Shown here one piece after another: positions 36,346 through 45,899 of a stretch of DNA of 64,000 nucleotides. This DNA is from Rs1 sp038900335 (GTDB lineage Bacteria; Pseudomonadota; Gammaproteobacteria; Pseudomonadales; Balneatricaceae): NCBI GenBank assembly GCA_038900335.1, contig JBBMRB010000003.1:186001-250000 (forward strand), written 5' to 3'. Under the pieces are notes generated by a model. That model was not told the origin of the DNA, searched no databases, and was given only the letters and a program-made list of their open reading frames with translations. Position 1 is the first letter of the stretch, and every line of letters starts with the position of its first letter. The position numbers were made by a program, and so were the translations under genes.

Positions 36346-37569
36346 TCACTGTCTCCTTCTTGTGTAAGCGACATCGAACCAGACAGCAATCACTAGCACC
36401 AAGCCCATCACTATCATGCGCATCGCGCTCGATACACCCAGCAACACCATACCGTTATCTAAACTCTGCATAATAACCGCCCCCAAGATAGCTCCAGGAA
36501 TAGTACCTGCTCCCCCTGCTAGTGATGTACCCCCAATCACCGCCGCGGCAATAACGTTGAGCTCAGCCAAGGTACCCATTGAATTGGTCCCCGCGTTTAA
36601 TCGCGCAGTCGTTACTACTGCGGCAATTGCACACAACACTCCCATAACGACAAAGACAAACACAGTTACTTTCTTAACATTGATACCCGATAATGAAGCG
36701 GCGTTGGGGTTTCCCCCTATCGCAAAAACATATCGACCAAAACGGGTTCTAGTTGCAATAAAGGTCATCACCAACACTGTGCCAATCATAATCAACACTG
36801 GAATAGGAATACCGCGAGCCTCATCTGAGCGAGGCAAAGTGTAACTGTTCATAATATTAACAAACGCTAAAATAACACCTGCCCAAAAGCCAATATGCAA
36901 CAGCTCAAAAACTAGTGAGCGCTGAGGTTTATTATTTTTGCTGTTCTTGTGGCGTCGATACCAGGCAGCACTGATCAACACAACTATGCACAATAGTGCT
37001 AATACCGTACTGGCGGTACCGCCAATAGAGCCATTAATACCACCGCCTAACAGCTGATATGTAGGGTCCATAGGAGCCACTGTTCGCCCCTCGGTCACCA
37101 TAAAAGCGGCTCCTCGAAACATAAGTAAACCACCTAAGGTCACTACAAAAGCGGGAATACCCTGATAGGCAATCCACCAACCTTGCATCGCCCCTAATGC
37201 AGCACCGATCAAAACACCAAAAACAATAGCAAGCGGCCACCAACCTTGGCCAATAGGAAATAATTCCACCTGCATCCAAGCAATTGACATACCGACAAAG
37301 CCCAGCAAAGAACCTACCGAGAGATCGATATGACGCGTAACAATAACCAACACCATACCGGTCGCCATAATGGCAACCACACTGCTTTGAACAGACAAAT
37401 TATAAAGATTTCGAGCGGATAAAAAGATCCCTCCCGTTAGCGTATTTAACACCAACCAAATCGCTAGTAGCGCTCCTAGCATGACGATCATTCGGTGTTC
37501 CATACCGGTGATTAACGCTAGTTTATCTAGACACTTTTTTGCGAAAGAAGGCGTTTTTGAGTCGGCCAT
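36346..37569 (-). CDS. xylH: Xylose ABC transporter permease
   Basis: A 407-residue BPD_transp_2 (ribose/xylose-type) permease with about ten membrane helices. Seen: NLYNLSVQSSVVAIMATGMVLVIVTRHIDLSVGS (read in parts, residues about 53-87), VTLGGLLMFRGAAFMVTEGRT, IGGNPNAASLSGINV, and AAAVIGGTSLAGGAGTIPGAILGAV. The length and the roughly 40-residue hydrophilic insert after residue 200 are XylH-like. GGAG precedes the ATG. It follows xylF after a 246-bp gap with two hairpins. Confidence 0.95.
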   Translation of the reverse strand: MADSKTPSFAKKCLDKLALITGMEHRMIVMLGALLAIWLVLNTLTGGIFLSARNLYNLSVQSSVVAIMATGMVLVIVTRHIDLSVGSLLGFVGMSIAWMQVELFPIGQGWWPLAIVFGVLIGAALGAMQGWWIAYQGIPAFVVTLGGLLMFRGAAFMVTEGRTVAPMDPTYQLLGGGINGSIGGTASTVLALLCIVVLISAAWYRRHKNSKNNKPQRSLVFELLHIGFWAGVILAFVNIMNSYTLPRSDEARGIPIPVLIMIGTVLVMTFIATRTRFGRYVFAIGGNPNAASLSGINVKKVTVFVFVVMGVLCAIAAVVTTARLNAGTNSMGTLAELNVIAAAVIGGTSLAGGAGTIPGAILGAVIMQSLDNGMVLLGVSSAMRMIVMGLVLVIAVWFDVAYTRRRQ

Positions 37570-37751
37570 ACTTACTCCAGAATATAGCGGGTACAGCGCT
37601 GCTGACCAGCTGTGTAGTAAAATCTGCTAAGTTAATTAAATTTAAAACTCAGAAAAAGGATTATTATCAGAAATATCTTTAGCTTGTTGTGTTATTACTT
37701 TGTAAAAAATTAATAAAGCAAACCGAAAACAATCTAATAATTTTAATACGA

Positions 37752-37808
37752 CGCAGTACAATAACCACTGCGCTAAGGGAGCCTTTAATATTAAGGAGTA
37801 AAGGCTCC
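37752..37808 (-). promoter_or_regulatory. Tandem hairpins between xylF and xylH
   Basis: Two stem-loops follow the xylF stop on the minus strand. The first is a perfect 10-bp stem (GGAGCCTTTA, 11-nt loop, 37778-37808); the second is a 6-bp stem (CGCAGT / ACTGCG, 37752-37772). No U tract follows. Such intercistronic stems commonly protect binding-protein mRNA, so xylF would be made in excess of xylH. Confidence 0.7.
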
Positions 37809-37815
37809 ATAGTAT

Positions 37816-38856
37816 TTACTTACAAGCTGCTGGCAACTGGGCAACACCTTGGCAAACGACTTCTTTAGTGACCCAACCTGCGTCGATCACCAGATTTAAT
37901 TTGTCTTGAGTAATAGCTACTGGCGCTAGGAATACCGCATCAAGCTCAACTCCTTTTTCCCCACCACTCCATTTCGCGCTATCCTTAACATCACTCATTT
38001 TAGTGCCCCCTGCTAGCTCTAAAGCAATAGTAGCAGCGGCCTTTCCTAGCTCGCGTGCATCCTTCCAGACGCTAACTGTCTGTAGACCTTTAGCAACACG
38101 GTTTAATGCCGCATGATCACCATCTTGACCTGATACGGGCAACCCTTCCATGCCTTGGGATGTCAATGCAGCAACTACACCACCAGCAGTACCATCATTT
38201 GAAGCGACCACCGCATCAACTTTATTGTTTTGCGCGGTTAAAATCTGCTCCATATTTTTCTGTGCTACTTCAGGTGACCAAGCTTCTGTGTACTGCTCTC
38301 CTACCACCTTAATATCTCCTTTATCGATTGCGTCCTGCAGTATTTCTAACTGACCAGAGTGCAGGAAATCTGCATTGGGATCGGTAGGAGATCCTTTGAT
38401 AAAGACATAATTACCGGTTGGCTGTTTGGCAAACACTTCACGCGCCTGCACTCGGCCAACTTCTTTATTGTCAAAGGTTAAGTAAAATACACCGGGGATT
38501 TCCAACAGACGGTCATAACCAACAACGGGAATTCCCTCAGCAGCTGCATTGCTAATAGCGGGAGAGATCGCCGCAGTATCTTGAGCAAGCACGATCAGCG
38601 CGCTTGCGCCGCGGGCAATCAGCCCTTCTATATCCGCCAGCTGTTTTTCGTTAGAGCTCTGGGCATCGGCACTAATATATTTAGCACCTGCAGCATCAAG
38701 TACTTTCTTGATTGCCGCCTCATCTGTTTTCCAGCGCTCTTCCTGAAAATTAGACCAACTTACACCGACCACCAGCTCTTGAGCATGTAGTTGAACTGAC
38801 GCTGTCAATGAGGCAATAACTGCTAAACTCGTGGAGATTTTACTTAGTATTTTCAT
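37816..38856 (-). CDS. xylF: D-xylose-binding periplasmic protein
   Basis: A 346-residue periplasmic solute-binding protein (Peripla_BP_4 type). It has a signal peptide (residues 1-25, cleavage after LHA). The mature part shows VVGVSWSNFQEERWKTDEAAIK, IARGASALIVLAQDTAAISPAI, GIPVVGYDRLLE, and VSGQDGDHAALNRVAKGLQTVSVWKD, which match XylF. It delivers xylose to XylGH. GGAGG stands 5 bases before the ATG, a strong site. It is the first structural gene after the LacI-type regulator. Confidence 0.96.
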   Translation of the reverse strand: MKILSKISTSLAVIASLTASVQLHAQELVVGVSWSNFQEERWKTDEAAIKKVLDAAGAKYISADAQSSNEKQLADIEGLIARGASALIVLAQDTAAISPAISNAAAEGIPVVGYDRLLEIPGVFYLTFDNKEVGRVQAREVFAKQPTGNYVFIKGSPTDPNADFLHSGQLEILQDAIDKGDIKVVGEQYTEAWSPEVAQKNMEQILTAQNNKVDAVVASNDGTAGGVVAALTSQGMEGLPVSGQDGDHAALNRVAKGLQTVSVWKDARELGKAAATIALELAGGTKMSDVKDSAKWSGGEKGVELDAVFLAPVAITQDKLNLVIDAGWVTKEVVCQGVAQLPAACK

Positions 38857-38952
38857 AGATCCTCCGATCTTTATTATTTTTGTGTTATGACTGATACTGA
38901 ATAATGATTTGATCTGTCGTCTTTTATTGAAAGCAAGTAGCTATCAATCGGT

Positions 38953-39972
38953 TTAAGGCAAGTTGTGCCTCATTAATATTTCTGTTCTGATTCTTTCCTG
39001 GGCCTGGTTTATTTCTTGATTAGACAGTAGAGCCCAAAGCACACGCGCCGCACTTCGCGCCTCATGCCCACTGTTTTGATTGATTAGCGCATCGATAACC
39101 CCCTCCACTAATGCCCGTCTGGAAAACTGTGTTAACTCATGAGCAATAAACACCACCTCATTGGCTTTAGCCGATCTTTGCAAGGCATTAACGACCCCGC
39201 GATTACCTGCCCCGACGTTATAAATACCGACCAAATCAGGGTGCTTTTTAAGTAGCGCGTTACTTAATTGCTCCACCTTGGCAAAATTATCTTCACTTTC
39301 ACTAATCGGTAATATTTGTTGATGGCTATACTCTTGCATCATCACTTGCTCGAAACCTAAGCGCCTTTCAACATGGTCTCGCAATGATAAAGAGCCCGCT
39401 ATAATTGCTATTTTTCCTGTTTTGGCCCCTAAAAATCGCCCCATTAAACTGGCAGCGGTACGCCCTGCGCCAAAGTTATCGATACCTAAGTGATAGTGTC
39501 TTTTACTGCTTGGCATATCTGAAACAATAGTGACCACTGGTATCCCAGCCTCGACTAAATCATTAATCGCCTCTTGCACGCTAGGATGATCTAGTGCAAC
39601 GACAGCGACACCATCGACACTGCCTTTTAATGCTCGAAGAGTAGCGGCTAAACTGTCACCATCAAAAAACTGTGTTTCGACCACTCGCACCGACACCGAT
39701 AAATTGGTTAAGGAATCCTCTAAATACTCAACCTCCAGCGCTAACTGTTTCATAAAGGTGTTGCGCCCTTGTGGTAGCACAAAGGCCAATCGCATTTTAC
39801 CTTTGGTACTAGCCGCTAAAGTCGATGGTGTATAACGCATCTGCTCGATGGTTTTCATCACTTTTTCTACCGTCGCAGCCTTCACCCCTTCACGGCGATT
39901 CAATACTCTATCGACTGTCGCTGTACTGACTTTTGCCAATGCTGCTATATCTTTTATTGTTAGTTTATTCAC
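38953..39972 (-). CDS. LacI-family regulator of the xylose operon
   Basis: A 339-residue repressor-type protein. Residues about 1-55 are the LacI helix-turn-helix (LTIKDIAALAKVSTATVDRVLN); the rest is a periplasmic-binding-protein-like ligand domain (Peripla_BP). GTG at 39972 is chosen as start: it gives the standard MNKLTIKDIA beginning and has AGAGG 7 bases upstream. An open frame continues to 40023 but adds residues foreign to the family. It sits upstream of xylF in the same direction, so it likely senses xylose or a related sugar; E. coli uses an AraC-type XylR instead. Confidence 0.9.
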   Translation of the reverse strand: MNKLTIKDIAALAKVSTATVDRVLNRREGVKAATVEKVMKTIEQMRYTPSTLAASTKGKMRLAFVLPQGRNTFMKQLALEVEYLEDSLTNLSVSVRVVETQFFDGDSLAATLRALKGSVDGVAVVALDHPSVQEAINDLVEAGIPVVTIVSDMPSSKRHYHLGIDNFGAGRTAASLMGRFLGAKTGKIAIIAGSLSLRDHVERRLGFEQVMMQEYSHQQILPISESEDNFAKVEQLSNALLKKHPDLVGIYNVGAGNRGVVNALQRSAKANEVVFIAHELTQFSRRALVEGVIDALINQNSGHEARSAARVLWALLSNQEINQAQERIRTEILMRHNLP

Positions 39973-40275
39973 CTGTGCGCCTCTGCTAAAAATACTAAAC
40001 TTATTGTGATTGTAGTCAATCAAACAGAATGATGTAATACCATCATTTAATAATATAATTGCAGAATAATTGATGGTAAAAACTAGAAATAACGCAGAGA
40101 GTATTTAAAAAATAATCGGATATTCGCAAGTACTAAGATAGGCAGATAGTGAAGAGACATGTGAAGATATATGTAAATATGCGGGAGATCAGACAGCACT
40201 GATCATCAATTTAACACACAAGGGGAGCGCAGCGCTTATATCGTAACGCTGCACCTGATTTTATAAAACCTAGTA
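39973..40275. other. Intergenic region upstream of xylose regulator
   Basis: About 300 bp without a supportable gene. It holds the inverted repeats noted at 40029-40078 and a weak GC stem (GCAGCG / CGCTGC) near 40228-40250, which may help end the gene beginning at 40698. Confidence 0.45.
40029..40078. promoter_or_regulatory. Candidate operator upstream of LacI-type gene
   Basis: ATGATG-TAATAC-CATCAT forms a 6-bp-arm inverted repeat at 40029-40046. The half site TACCATCA within it recurs inverted as TGATGGTA at 40071-40078. It lies about 55-105 bp upstream of the regulator start and may be its autoregulatory site. The proposal rests on symmetry only. Confidence 0.4.
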
Positions 40276-40698
40276 TTAGCCTTTTAACGCACTAATACGA
40301 TCACTTAACTTAGCAATATCATAACCTGCAACATTCGCTGTGCTGATGATGTCAGCTACATTTTGCTCACTTGCTTGGCTCAGTGCCCAAAGGTTGGTAC
40401 AGCGTGTACCAGTGCGACAAAAAGCCAGTACCGGTGTCGCCACATCATTAAGTAGACGGCCAAACTCCAGTGCTTGCTCATTGCTATAATCTTTAGGGCT
40501 CACTGGCATATAGTGCCAACTTAGCCCCTTTGCCTCACAGGCAAGGCGAATGCTATCGCTGTCAGGCTGTCCTTCACCTTCATTATCAGGTCTGTTGCAA
40601 ATCACTGTTTTAAAACCTGCAGCTAATACTTGATCGATATCCTCAACGTTCAACTGAGGGCTAACACTTAAAGTTTCTGTTAATTGATGAATTTCCAT
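40276..40698 (-). CDS. DUF442 / TIGR01244 phosphatase-sulfurtransferase-like protein
   Basis: A 140-residue cysteine-dependent protein of the TIGR01244 family (Blh N-terminal type). Seen: FKTVICNRPDNEGEGQP (residues about 29-45), the general-acid region MPVSPKDYS, and the CRTGTR P-loop near residue 95, the dual-specificity-phosphatase/rhodanese-like active site. In other bacteria this domain is fused to, or sits beside, a persulfide dioxygenase-like MBL protein; here that partner is the next upstream gene (143 bp). A role in sulfide or persulfide oxidation is inferred. AGGAGG precedes the ATG. Confidence 0.87.
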   Translation of the reverse strand: MEIHQLTETLSVSPQLNVEDIDQVLAAGFKTVICNRPDNEGEGQPDSDSIRLACEAKGLSWHYMPVSPKDYSNEQALEFGRLLNDVATPVLAFCRTGTRCTNLWALSQASEQNVADIISTANVAGYDIAKLSDRISALKG

Positions 40699-40841
40699 TG
40701 AATCCTCCTGGTTTTAATCTGCGAGTAAATTGCATATGCCCCGATGCGATGGCACTGCTTGTAGTATCTTAAATATACAGTAACCACTAGGGGTATTAAT
40801 GTATGACAGCACTGTATGAGAGTATGCTATAACAACACTAT

Positions 40842-41738
40842 TTAAAAATAATTAATAGGGACTTTTAAGTAAACTTGGCCGTTATCTTCAGCGGGCGGCA
40901 TTTGCCCTGCGCGAATATTGACTTGTACAGAAGGCAAAATCAATTGCGGCATTGACAACTGGCTATCTCGCTGCTGGCGCATGGTAACAAATTCACTTTT
41001 AGACTTGCCGCTGCCAACATGAATATTATTACGTATTTGCTCGCCAACAGTGGTTTCATTAGCATATTCATCGCGCCCAGGGGCTTTATAATCGTGGCAA
41101 GTAAATAACCGGGTAGTCGGCGCTAGAGTAAATATTTTTTGGATAGACTCGTATAAAACCTCGGCATCTCCACCTGGGAAGTCACAGCGCGCTGTGCCAA
41201 AATCTGGCATGAATAAGGTATCGCCAACAAAAGCGGCATCATCAAACACATAAGTCATACACGCTGGTGTGTGCCCTGCGGTTAGCATCGCTTTGCCGGT
41301 TATATTACCAAGCTGTATATCGTCGCCATCTTCGAACAAACAATCAAATTGGCCACCGTGATAATCAAAGTTCTCTTCAAAATTAAACGCTTTTGCGAAT
41401 ACTTTTTGTACCTCAACCACTTTAGCACCAATACCGATACGCGCCCCTGTCCGCTGCTTTAAATAAAGCGCAGCACATAAGTGATCAGCGTGGACATGGG
41501 TTTCTAAAATCCATTGAGCGCTTAGCTTATTCTCTGCAATATATTGTAATATTTCATCGACGCCAGCATAGCTGGTGTTGCCTGATGCGTAACTAAAATC
41601 TAACACCGAATCAATAATCGCACAGTGTTTACTCGCCGGATCATGCACCACATAGCTAAACGTAAAAGTCACAGGGTCAAAAAAAGATTTAACTACAACT
41701 GCTAAGGGCTCAGCTGACGACACGGTAGGAGATGACAT
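40842..41738 (-). CDS. MBL-fold hydrolase, persulfide dioxygenase-like
   Basis: A 298-residue metallo-beta-lactamase-fold protein. Metal motif THVHADH (near residue 82-88), a later histidine in TAGHTPACM, D in FVGDTLFMPDFG, and H in FTCHDYKAPGR. These agree with the ETHE1/SdoA-Blh group, which oxidises glutathione persulfide with one iron. The longer C-terminal part (EFVTMRQQRD...LPSVQVNIRAGQMPP) is typical of Blh-like members. It is upstream of the DUF442 gene on the same strand. No BigR-type regulator is visible nearby. Confidence 0.88.
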   Translation of the reverse strand: MSSPTVSSAEPLAVVVKSFFDPVTFTFSYVVHDPASKHCAIIDSVLDFSYASGNTSYAGVDEILQYIAENKLSAQWILETHVHADHLCAALYLKQRTGARIGIGAKVVEVQKVFAKAFNFEENFDYHGGQFDCLFEDGDDIQLGNITGKAMLTAGHTPACMTYVFDDAAFVGDTLFMPDFGTARCDFPGGDAEVLYESIQKIFTLAPTTRLFTCHDYKAPGRDEYANETTVGEQIRNNIHVGSGKSKSEFVTMRQQRDSQLSMPQLILPSVQVNIRAGQMPPAEDNGQVYLKVPINYF

Positions 41739-42282
41739 ACACTATACCTCTGAGGATAACGAGCGAGAGATCACTGTGCACCATAACAATGCTGATGTTA
41801 GATACACTTAATTGGCTGTTATAGTATTGCAAACAAATATAACAATAAAGAATAAGCTTATACTATTTAGATATATTAATTGTTCTTTTAACGACCAACA
41901 CCAGCTACCTTGATCAATACCAGCGTTTTTAATGTTAATAAAACTGACACATTTGCCTGTCATAATAACGAGCGATGCGCATTTGATGGCTGTACTGGCC
42001 TGTTCTCAATTAAAGTAAATGCGCTGTAATATGTAGCATCAATTGTGCGCTCTATCACCATTAATAGATTAAACTTAAGCGTTGAAGCTGCAGGGTTTAA
42101 AGCGGGTTAGCACTAGTTTGCTGAGCATATATTATTACAACAGCCAGCGCTCAAATATTGAAGGCCCTTTGTAATAGCGCTAAAAATCGGCAAATACCCA
42201 AACCATAACAAAATAAATAGTCAAACAAGCCAAGCACTCAGCGCTTGGCTTAAATTTAATACACTCACTTAGGGTTTTTATC
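41739..42282. other. Divergent intergenic region MBL / chrA
   Basis: 544 bp without a credible gene. It must hold promoters for both divergent transcripts. It is AT-rich around 41820-41885. It also contains the hairpin listed at 42227-42251 close to chrA. Confidence 0.5.
42227..42251 (+). promoter_or_regulatory. Leader hairpin before chrA
   Basis: A perfect 9-bp stem AAGCCAAGC / GCTTGGCTT with a 7-nt loop ends 31 bp before the chrA ATG, followed by TAAATTTAAT. It may be an attenuator, an mRNA-protecting leader, or a terminator for upstream transcription. Confidence 0.45.
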
Positions 42283-43653
42283 ATGAAAAACACCCCTGCT
42301 ATTAGCGCTAGCATCAGTTTGCAAGAAGCGTTCTTTGTCTGGCTACAAATTGGCCTTTTAAGCTTTGGTGGCCCCGCTGGGCAAATCGCGTTGATGCATC
42401 GTCTTTTAGTAGAAGAAAAGAAATGGGTAAGTGAAGAGCGATTCTTACACGCCCTTAATTATTGCATGCTATTACCTGGCCCTGAGGCGCAACAATTAGC
42501 TATTTACCTGGGCTGGTTGCTACACAAAACTCGCGGTGGTGTCATTGCCGGCGTGTTGTTTGTGTTACCTGGGGCATTAGTCATACTAGCGTTAAGCGCA
42601 CTCTACGCCAGCTACCAGCAAGTACCCTTAGTCTCTGCTTTATTTTACGGTATTAAAGCAACGGTTTTAGCCGTGGTGATGGTCGCCGCGATGCGTATTG
42701 CCCATAAAATCTTAGGTAACGCTTTAATGTACTACATTTGCGCCTGCTCATTTATTGCATTGTACTTTTTTGCCATACCTTTCCCGATAGTTATTCTAAG
42801 CGCTGCGTGTATTGGTCTTTTAAAACAATTCTTTATTAGTGATCCTGTGGACCTTAACCGCGCTAAAGCTTCAGCGTCGACAAACAGCGCACTGATAGAT
42901 GATATTCTTACAAGACAAAATTCATCGGCATACGATCACACGAGACCATCACTGCGCCGCTCTTTAAAGGTTATTTTTTACTGCCTGCTACTGTGGCTAA
43001 CACCTTTAGTTGTACTTAGTTTGTTATTAGCTGATGGCAATGTCTTTCTACAAGAAGGCGTGTTTTTTAGTAAAATGGCTGTTGTTACCTTTGGTGGTGC
43101 CTATGCAGTACTAGCCTACGTGGCACAGCAAGCGGTTGAAGTATTCGCCTGGCTTAAACCCGGTGAAATGCTAGATGGTCTAGGCCTTGCAGAAACCACC
43201 CCAGGGCCACTGATTATGGTAGTGCAGTTTGTCGGCTTTATGGGCGCCTTTCGCAACCCAGGCTCCCTTGACCCTATGTTAGCAGGCACCCTTGGCGCGC
43301 TGGTGACTACATGGGTTACCTTTGTACCCTGTTTTCTATGGATACTATTAGGCGGCCCGTATATTGAATCACTACGTAACAACAAGCATTTAGCCGCCGC
43401 CTTATCAATGATCACCGCTGCAGTCCTTGGCGTCATACTCAACCTCACTATTTGGTTTAGCTCACACGTACTATTTAGCGAACAGCGAGCCATTGATAAT
43501 CTAGGTTTAAATTTTAAACTACCGGTTTTAGCAAGCATTGATCCGATCGCGCTAGCGATTACCTTAAGTGCGTTCATTGCCATGCAGTACTATAAAATCA
43601 GCATGATAAAAACATTAGTTATCGGCACCATTTTAGGCGTACTAGTGCATTAA
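42283..43653 (+). CDS. chrA: Chromate efflux transporter, long-chain ChrA
   Basis: A 456-residue inner membrane protein of the CHR superfamily with two homologous halves. Half one starts VWLQIGLLSFGGPAGQIALMH with LLPGPEAQQLAIYLGW. Half two repeats FSKMAVVTFGGAYAVLAYVAQ and GLAETTPGPLIMVVQFVGFMGAF. About ten to twelve helices. ChrA exports chromate using the membrane potential in Pseudomonas; other members may handle sulfate. AGGG lies 9 bases upstream of the ATG. There is no chrB regulator beside it. A sulfate-like role near sulfur genes is possible but speculative. Confidence 0.92.
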   Translation: MKNTPAISASISLQEAFFVWLQIGLLSFGGPAGQIALMHRLLVEEKKWVSEERFLHALNYCMLLPGPEAQQLAIYLGWLLHKTRGGVIAGVLFVLPGALVILALSALYASYQQVPLVSALFYGIKATVLAVVMVAAMRIAHKILGNALMYYICACSFIALYFFAIPFPIVILSAACIGLLKQFFISDPVDLNRAKASASTNSALIDDILTRQNSSAYDHTRPSLRRSLKVIFYCLLLWLTPLVVLSLLLADGNVFLQEGVFFSKMAVVTFGGAYAVLAYVAQQAVEVFAWLKPGEMLDGLGLAETTPGPLIMVVQFVGFMGAFRNPGSLDPMLAGTLGALVTTWVTFVPCFLWILLGGPYIESLRNNKHLAAALSMITAAVLGVILNLTIWFSSHVLFSEQRAIDNLGLNFKLPVLASIDPIALAITLSAFIAMQYYKISMIKTLVIGTILGVLVH

Positions 43654-43988
43654 GCTGTGCACGATGTAACCTTGCTAAAAGCAGTATTTCCTATTGACGA
43701 TTAAAATAATTTTATACTCAATAGCGCACACTAATAACAACTTATAGCTACCTTTAGCTACCTTGTGCGCTGTTTTTCTGACTGCTTATCTTTTGTCCTT
43801 TTATCTCTTATTGCAACCTTAGCAATTTGACTCGCTCAGCTAAGCGTATACACAGCAATCTACTCAATATAAAATTAACACATTGATTTATGCTAAGCCC
43901 TTGAGGTATTTATTAACTGTGGACCAACGTTTCACGGCTGTGCATAAACTCAGATCTAATAAATAATAACAATAATTTAAAGGTATAC
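43654..43988. other. Intergenic region chrA / sensor kinase
   Basis: 335 bp with no credible gene. It holds the candidate terminator at 43723-43777 and AAAGG at the sensor-kinase start. I see no clear sigma54 element here, so the two-component genes may use an ordinary promoter. Confidence 0.45.
43723..43777 (+). terminator. Candidate terminator after chrA
   Basis: AGCGCACA and its complement TGTGCGCT form an 8-bp stem with a long loop of about 33 nt, followed by GTTTTT. It lies about 70 bp after chrA. The long loop lowers confidence. Confidence 0.5.
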
Positions 43989-45899
43989 ATGAATATATTC
44001 AATATGCGCTGGCTATGGCGTTTAGGTATTGGTGCGCGCTTATTTTTTGCCTTAGTACTTATCTCGTCAATTACTATGCTAGCTAGTGGTCTCACGGCAA
44101 ACACCTATCAGAGTTTGCGCGATCAACTACAAGTATTGCAGCAACAGGATATCCCAGAGCTAGAAGCCGCTGCTAAGCTCAACGATAAGAGCCGTATAAT
44201 TGTCGCCACTGCGCCATTACTCGTCACCGCCGAATCTAATTTTTTTCGTAAGCAAGCCATGCAACAACTTGAAAACTCAATTAATAGCATGGATGTATTA
44301 ATGCGCAACCTTGCCGGTTACGACTATTACTTTCGGGTATTAATCGCCCAAATCAGTAATAGTTTAAATTTGCTTTATCAAAGTGTTGAGCAACGCGAGC
44401 AACTTAAAAAACAGCTGCAACAGCAATCTGCTGCAGTTTACCCATTGTTTTTACAGGTCATCGTCAGTTTAAAACAGCAAACACATTGGCAAGATGATAG
44501 TGACCGCCAATTCATTATTAACAAGCTGCACTACTTCGCAGGTCTTATTGAAAAGGTGGCTAATGACACTACTTTTAACCAGTTAGATCACACATTTCTA
44601 CGTTTAGAGGTGCAAGGGCGCCAAATTAGAGAGCGCTTACACAGTGCACCACTAACCTTTAACGATACCCAAACACACCAACAACTCTTACAACTATTAC
44701 ATTTTGGCGATCGCAGTGGTGATTTATTTAAATTACAAAACCAGCAGCTCGATTCTGGCTACCAACAAAGCTATTTTTTACAAAACAGCTTGGCGCATAT
44801 TAATCAGTTGGCGGCGCAGGTCAACTTGCATAACGATAATTCTAACCGCCGTATAGACACATCATTACAGCAAGCTATTTTTTCTATTAATCGCAACATG
44901 CAAAGCAGTTTAATATTATCTTTAATCAGCTTCTTGGCCGCCTTAGCTATTTCTTGGTTCTATGTGCGTCGTAACGTATTGCAGCGAATTATCGAACTGC
45001 AACAAAACATGCGCTCTATTGCCTCAGCAAAGCTGGATACCGATATCCGTATTATTGGCAATGATGAAGTATCGGCAATGGCGCGCGATCTCAAGCATTT
45101 TCAAAATACAGCGATTGAAGTTGAGAAAACCAACCAGCGACTCGCCGCCGAGATAGAAGAAAGAATTCTCGCTGAAAAGCAATTGCAATCAACCCAAAAT
45201 GAACTGATACAATCAGCAAAATTAGCAGCACTAGGCCAAATGAGCGTCGGCATAAACCATGAAATCAGCCAGCCACTAACGGCTATTGCCAGCCACTTGC
45301 ATATCGCAGGTTTACGCTTACAAAAGCAAGAGTTCGAAGCCGTTGCCCACAGCCACACTAAAATATCTGATCTGCTAAATAAGATAAACCTGATTATTGG
45401 CCATTTAAAATCCTTTACTCATCGAGCAGGCTCTGAGCTACTGCCCGTTGATGCTCACCGTGTTATCACAGAGGCACTAGAGTTAATGGCCAACAAGCTC
45501 AGTGAGCAACAGTGCCAACTAGTTTATGTTGAAAATACGGATGCCCCGCCAGTATTAGCGCAACCCATTAGGCTTGAACAAGTAATGGTCAATTTATTGA
45601 GTAACGCCATTGATGCGCTGCAGGGGTGTGATAGGCGAGAGATTAAAATCAAGGTAATTAACCAGCAGCAAGCACTGTGGATAGAGGTACACGATAGCGG
45701 TGTCGGCATTGCACCACAACATATTAAATCTATATTCGATCCATTTTACACCGATCGAGAAGTCGGCGAAGGATTAGGCCTAGGCCTATCCATTAGTGAT
45801 AGTATTATTCAAGGTTTTGGTGGGCAGATCCAAGTGCGCTCAACACTGGGTAGCGGCTGTTGTTTTACCATTATTTTAAAATTGGCAGAGGTTACATGA
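43989..45899 (+). CDS. Sensor histidine kinase (DctB/PgtB-like)
   Basis: A 636-residue inner membrane kinase. TM1 about residues 15-37; a periplasmic, mostly helical Gln/Leu-rich sensor region (about 40-305); TM2 about 305-328; HAMP (about 330-385, NVLQRIIELQQNMRSI); a coiled linker; HisKA with phospho-accepting His in MSVGINHEISQPLTAIASH (about 415-433); and HATPase (MVNLLSNAIDAL, DSGVGIAP, GLGLGLSISDSII). The all-helical sensor resembles that of PgtB and similar kinases. Its ligand is unknown. It overlaps the response regulator gene by 4 bp, and the regulated target is probably the downstream importer. Confidence 0.9.
   Translation: MNIFNMRWLWRLGIGARLFFALVLISSITMLASGLTANTYQSLRDQLQVLQQQDIPELEAAAKLNDKSRIIVATAPLLVTAESNFFRKQAMQQLENSINSMDVLMRNLAGYDYYFRVLIAQISNSLNLLYQSVEQREQLKKQLQQQSAAVYPLFLQVIVSLKQQTHWQDDSDRQFIINKLHYFAGLIEKVANDTTFNQLDHTFLRLEVQGRQIRERLHSAPLTFNDTQTHQQLLQLLHFGDRSGDLFKLQNQQLDSGYQQSYFLQNSLAHINQLAAQVNLHNDNSNRRIDTSLQQAIFSINRNMQSSLILSLISFLAALAISWFYVRRNVLQRIIELQQNMRSIASAKLDTDIRIIGNDEVSAMARDLKHFQNTAIEVEKTNQRLAAEIEERILAEKQLQSTQNELIQSAKLAALGQMSVGINHEISQPLTAIASHLHIAGLRLQKQEFEAVAHSHTKISDLLNKINLIIGHLKSFTHRAGSELLPVDAHRVITEALELMANKLSEQQCQLVYVENTDAPPVLAQPIRLEQVMVNLLSNAIDALQGCDRREIKIKVINQQQALWIEVHDSGVGIAPQHIKSIFDPFYTDREVGEGLGLGLSISDSIIQGFGGQIQVRSTLGSGCCFTIILKLAEVT

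Noticed and set aside
39973..40023. Longer start for the LacI-type regulator
   Set aside because: The extra residues do not match the family. GTG at 39972 gives the standard start and has a good ribosome binding site.
43116..43583. 155-codon ORF antisense to chrA
   Set aside because: It lies wholly within chrA, whose frame has a strong family match; composition is that of a shadow frame.
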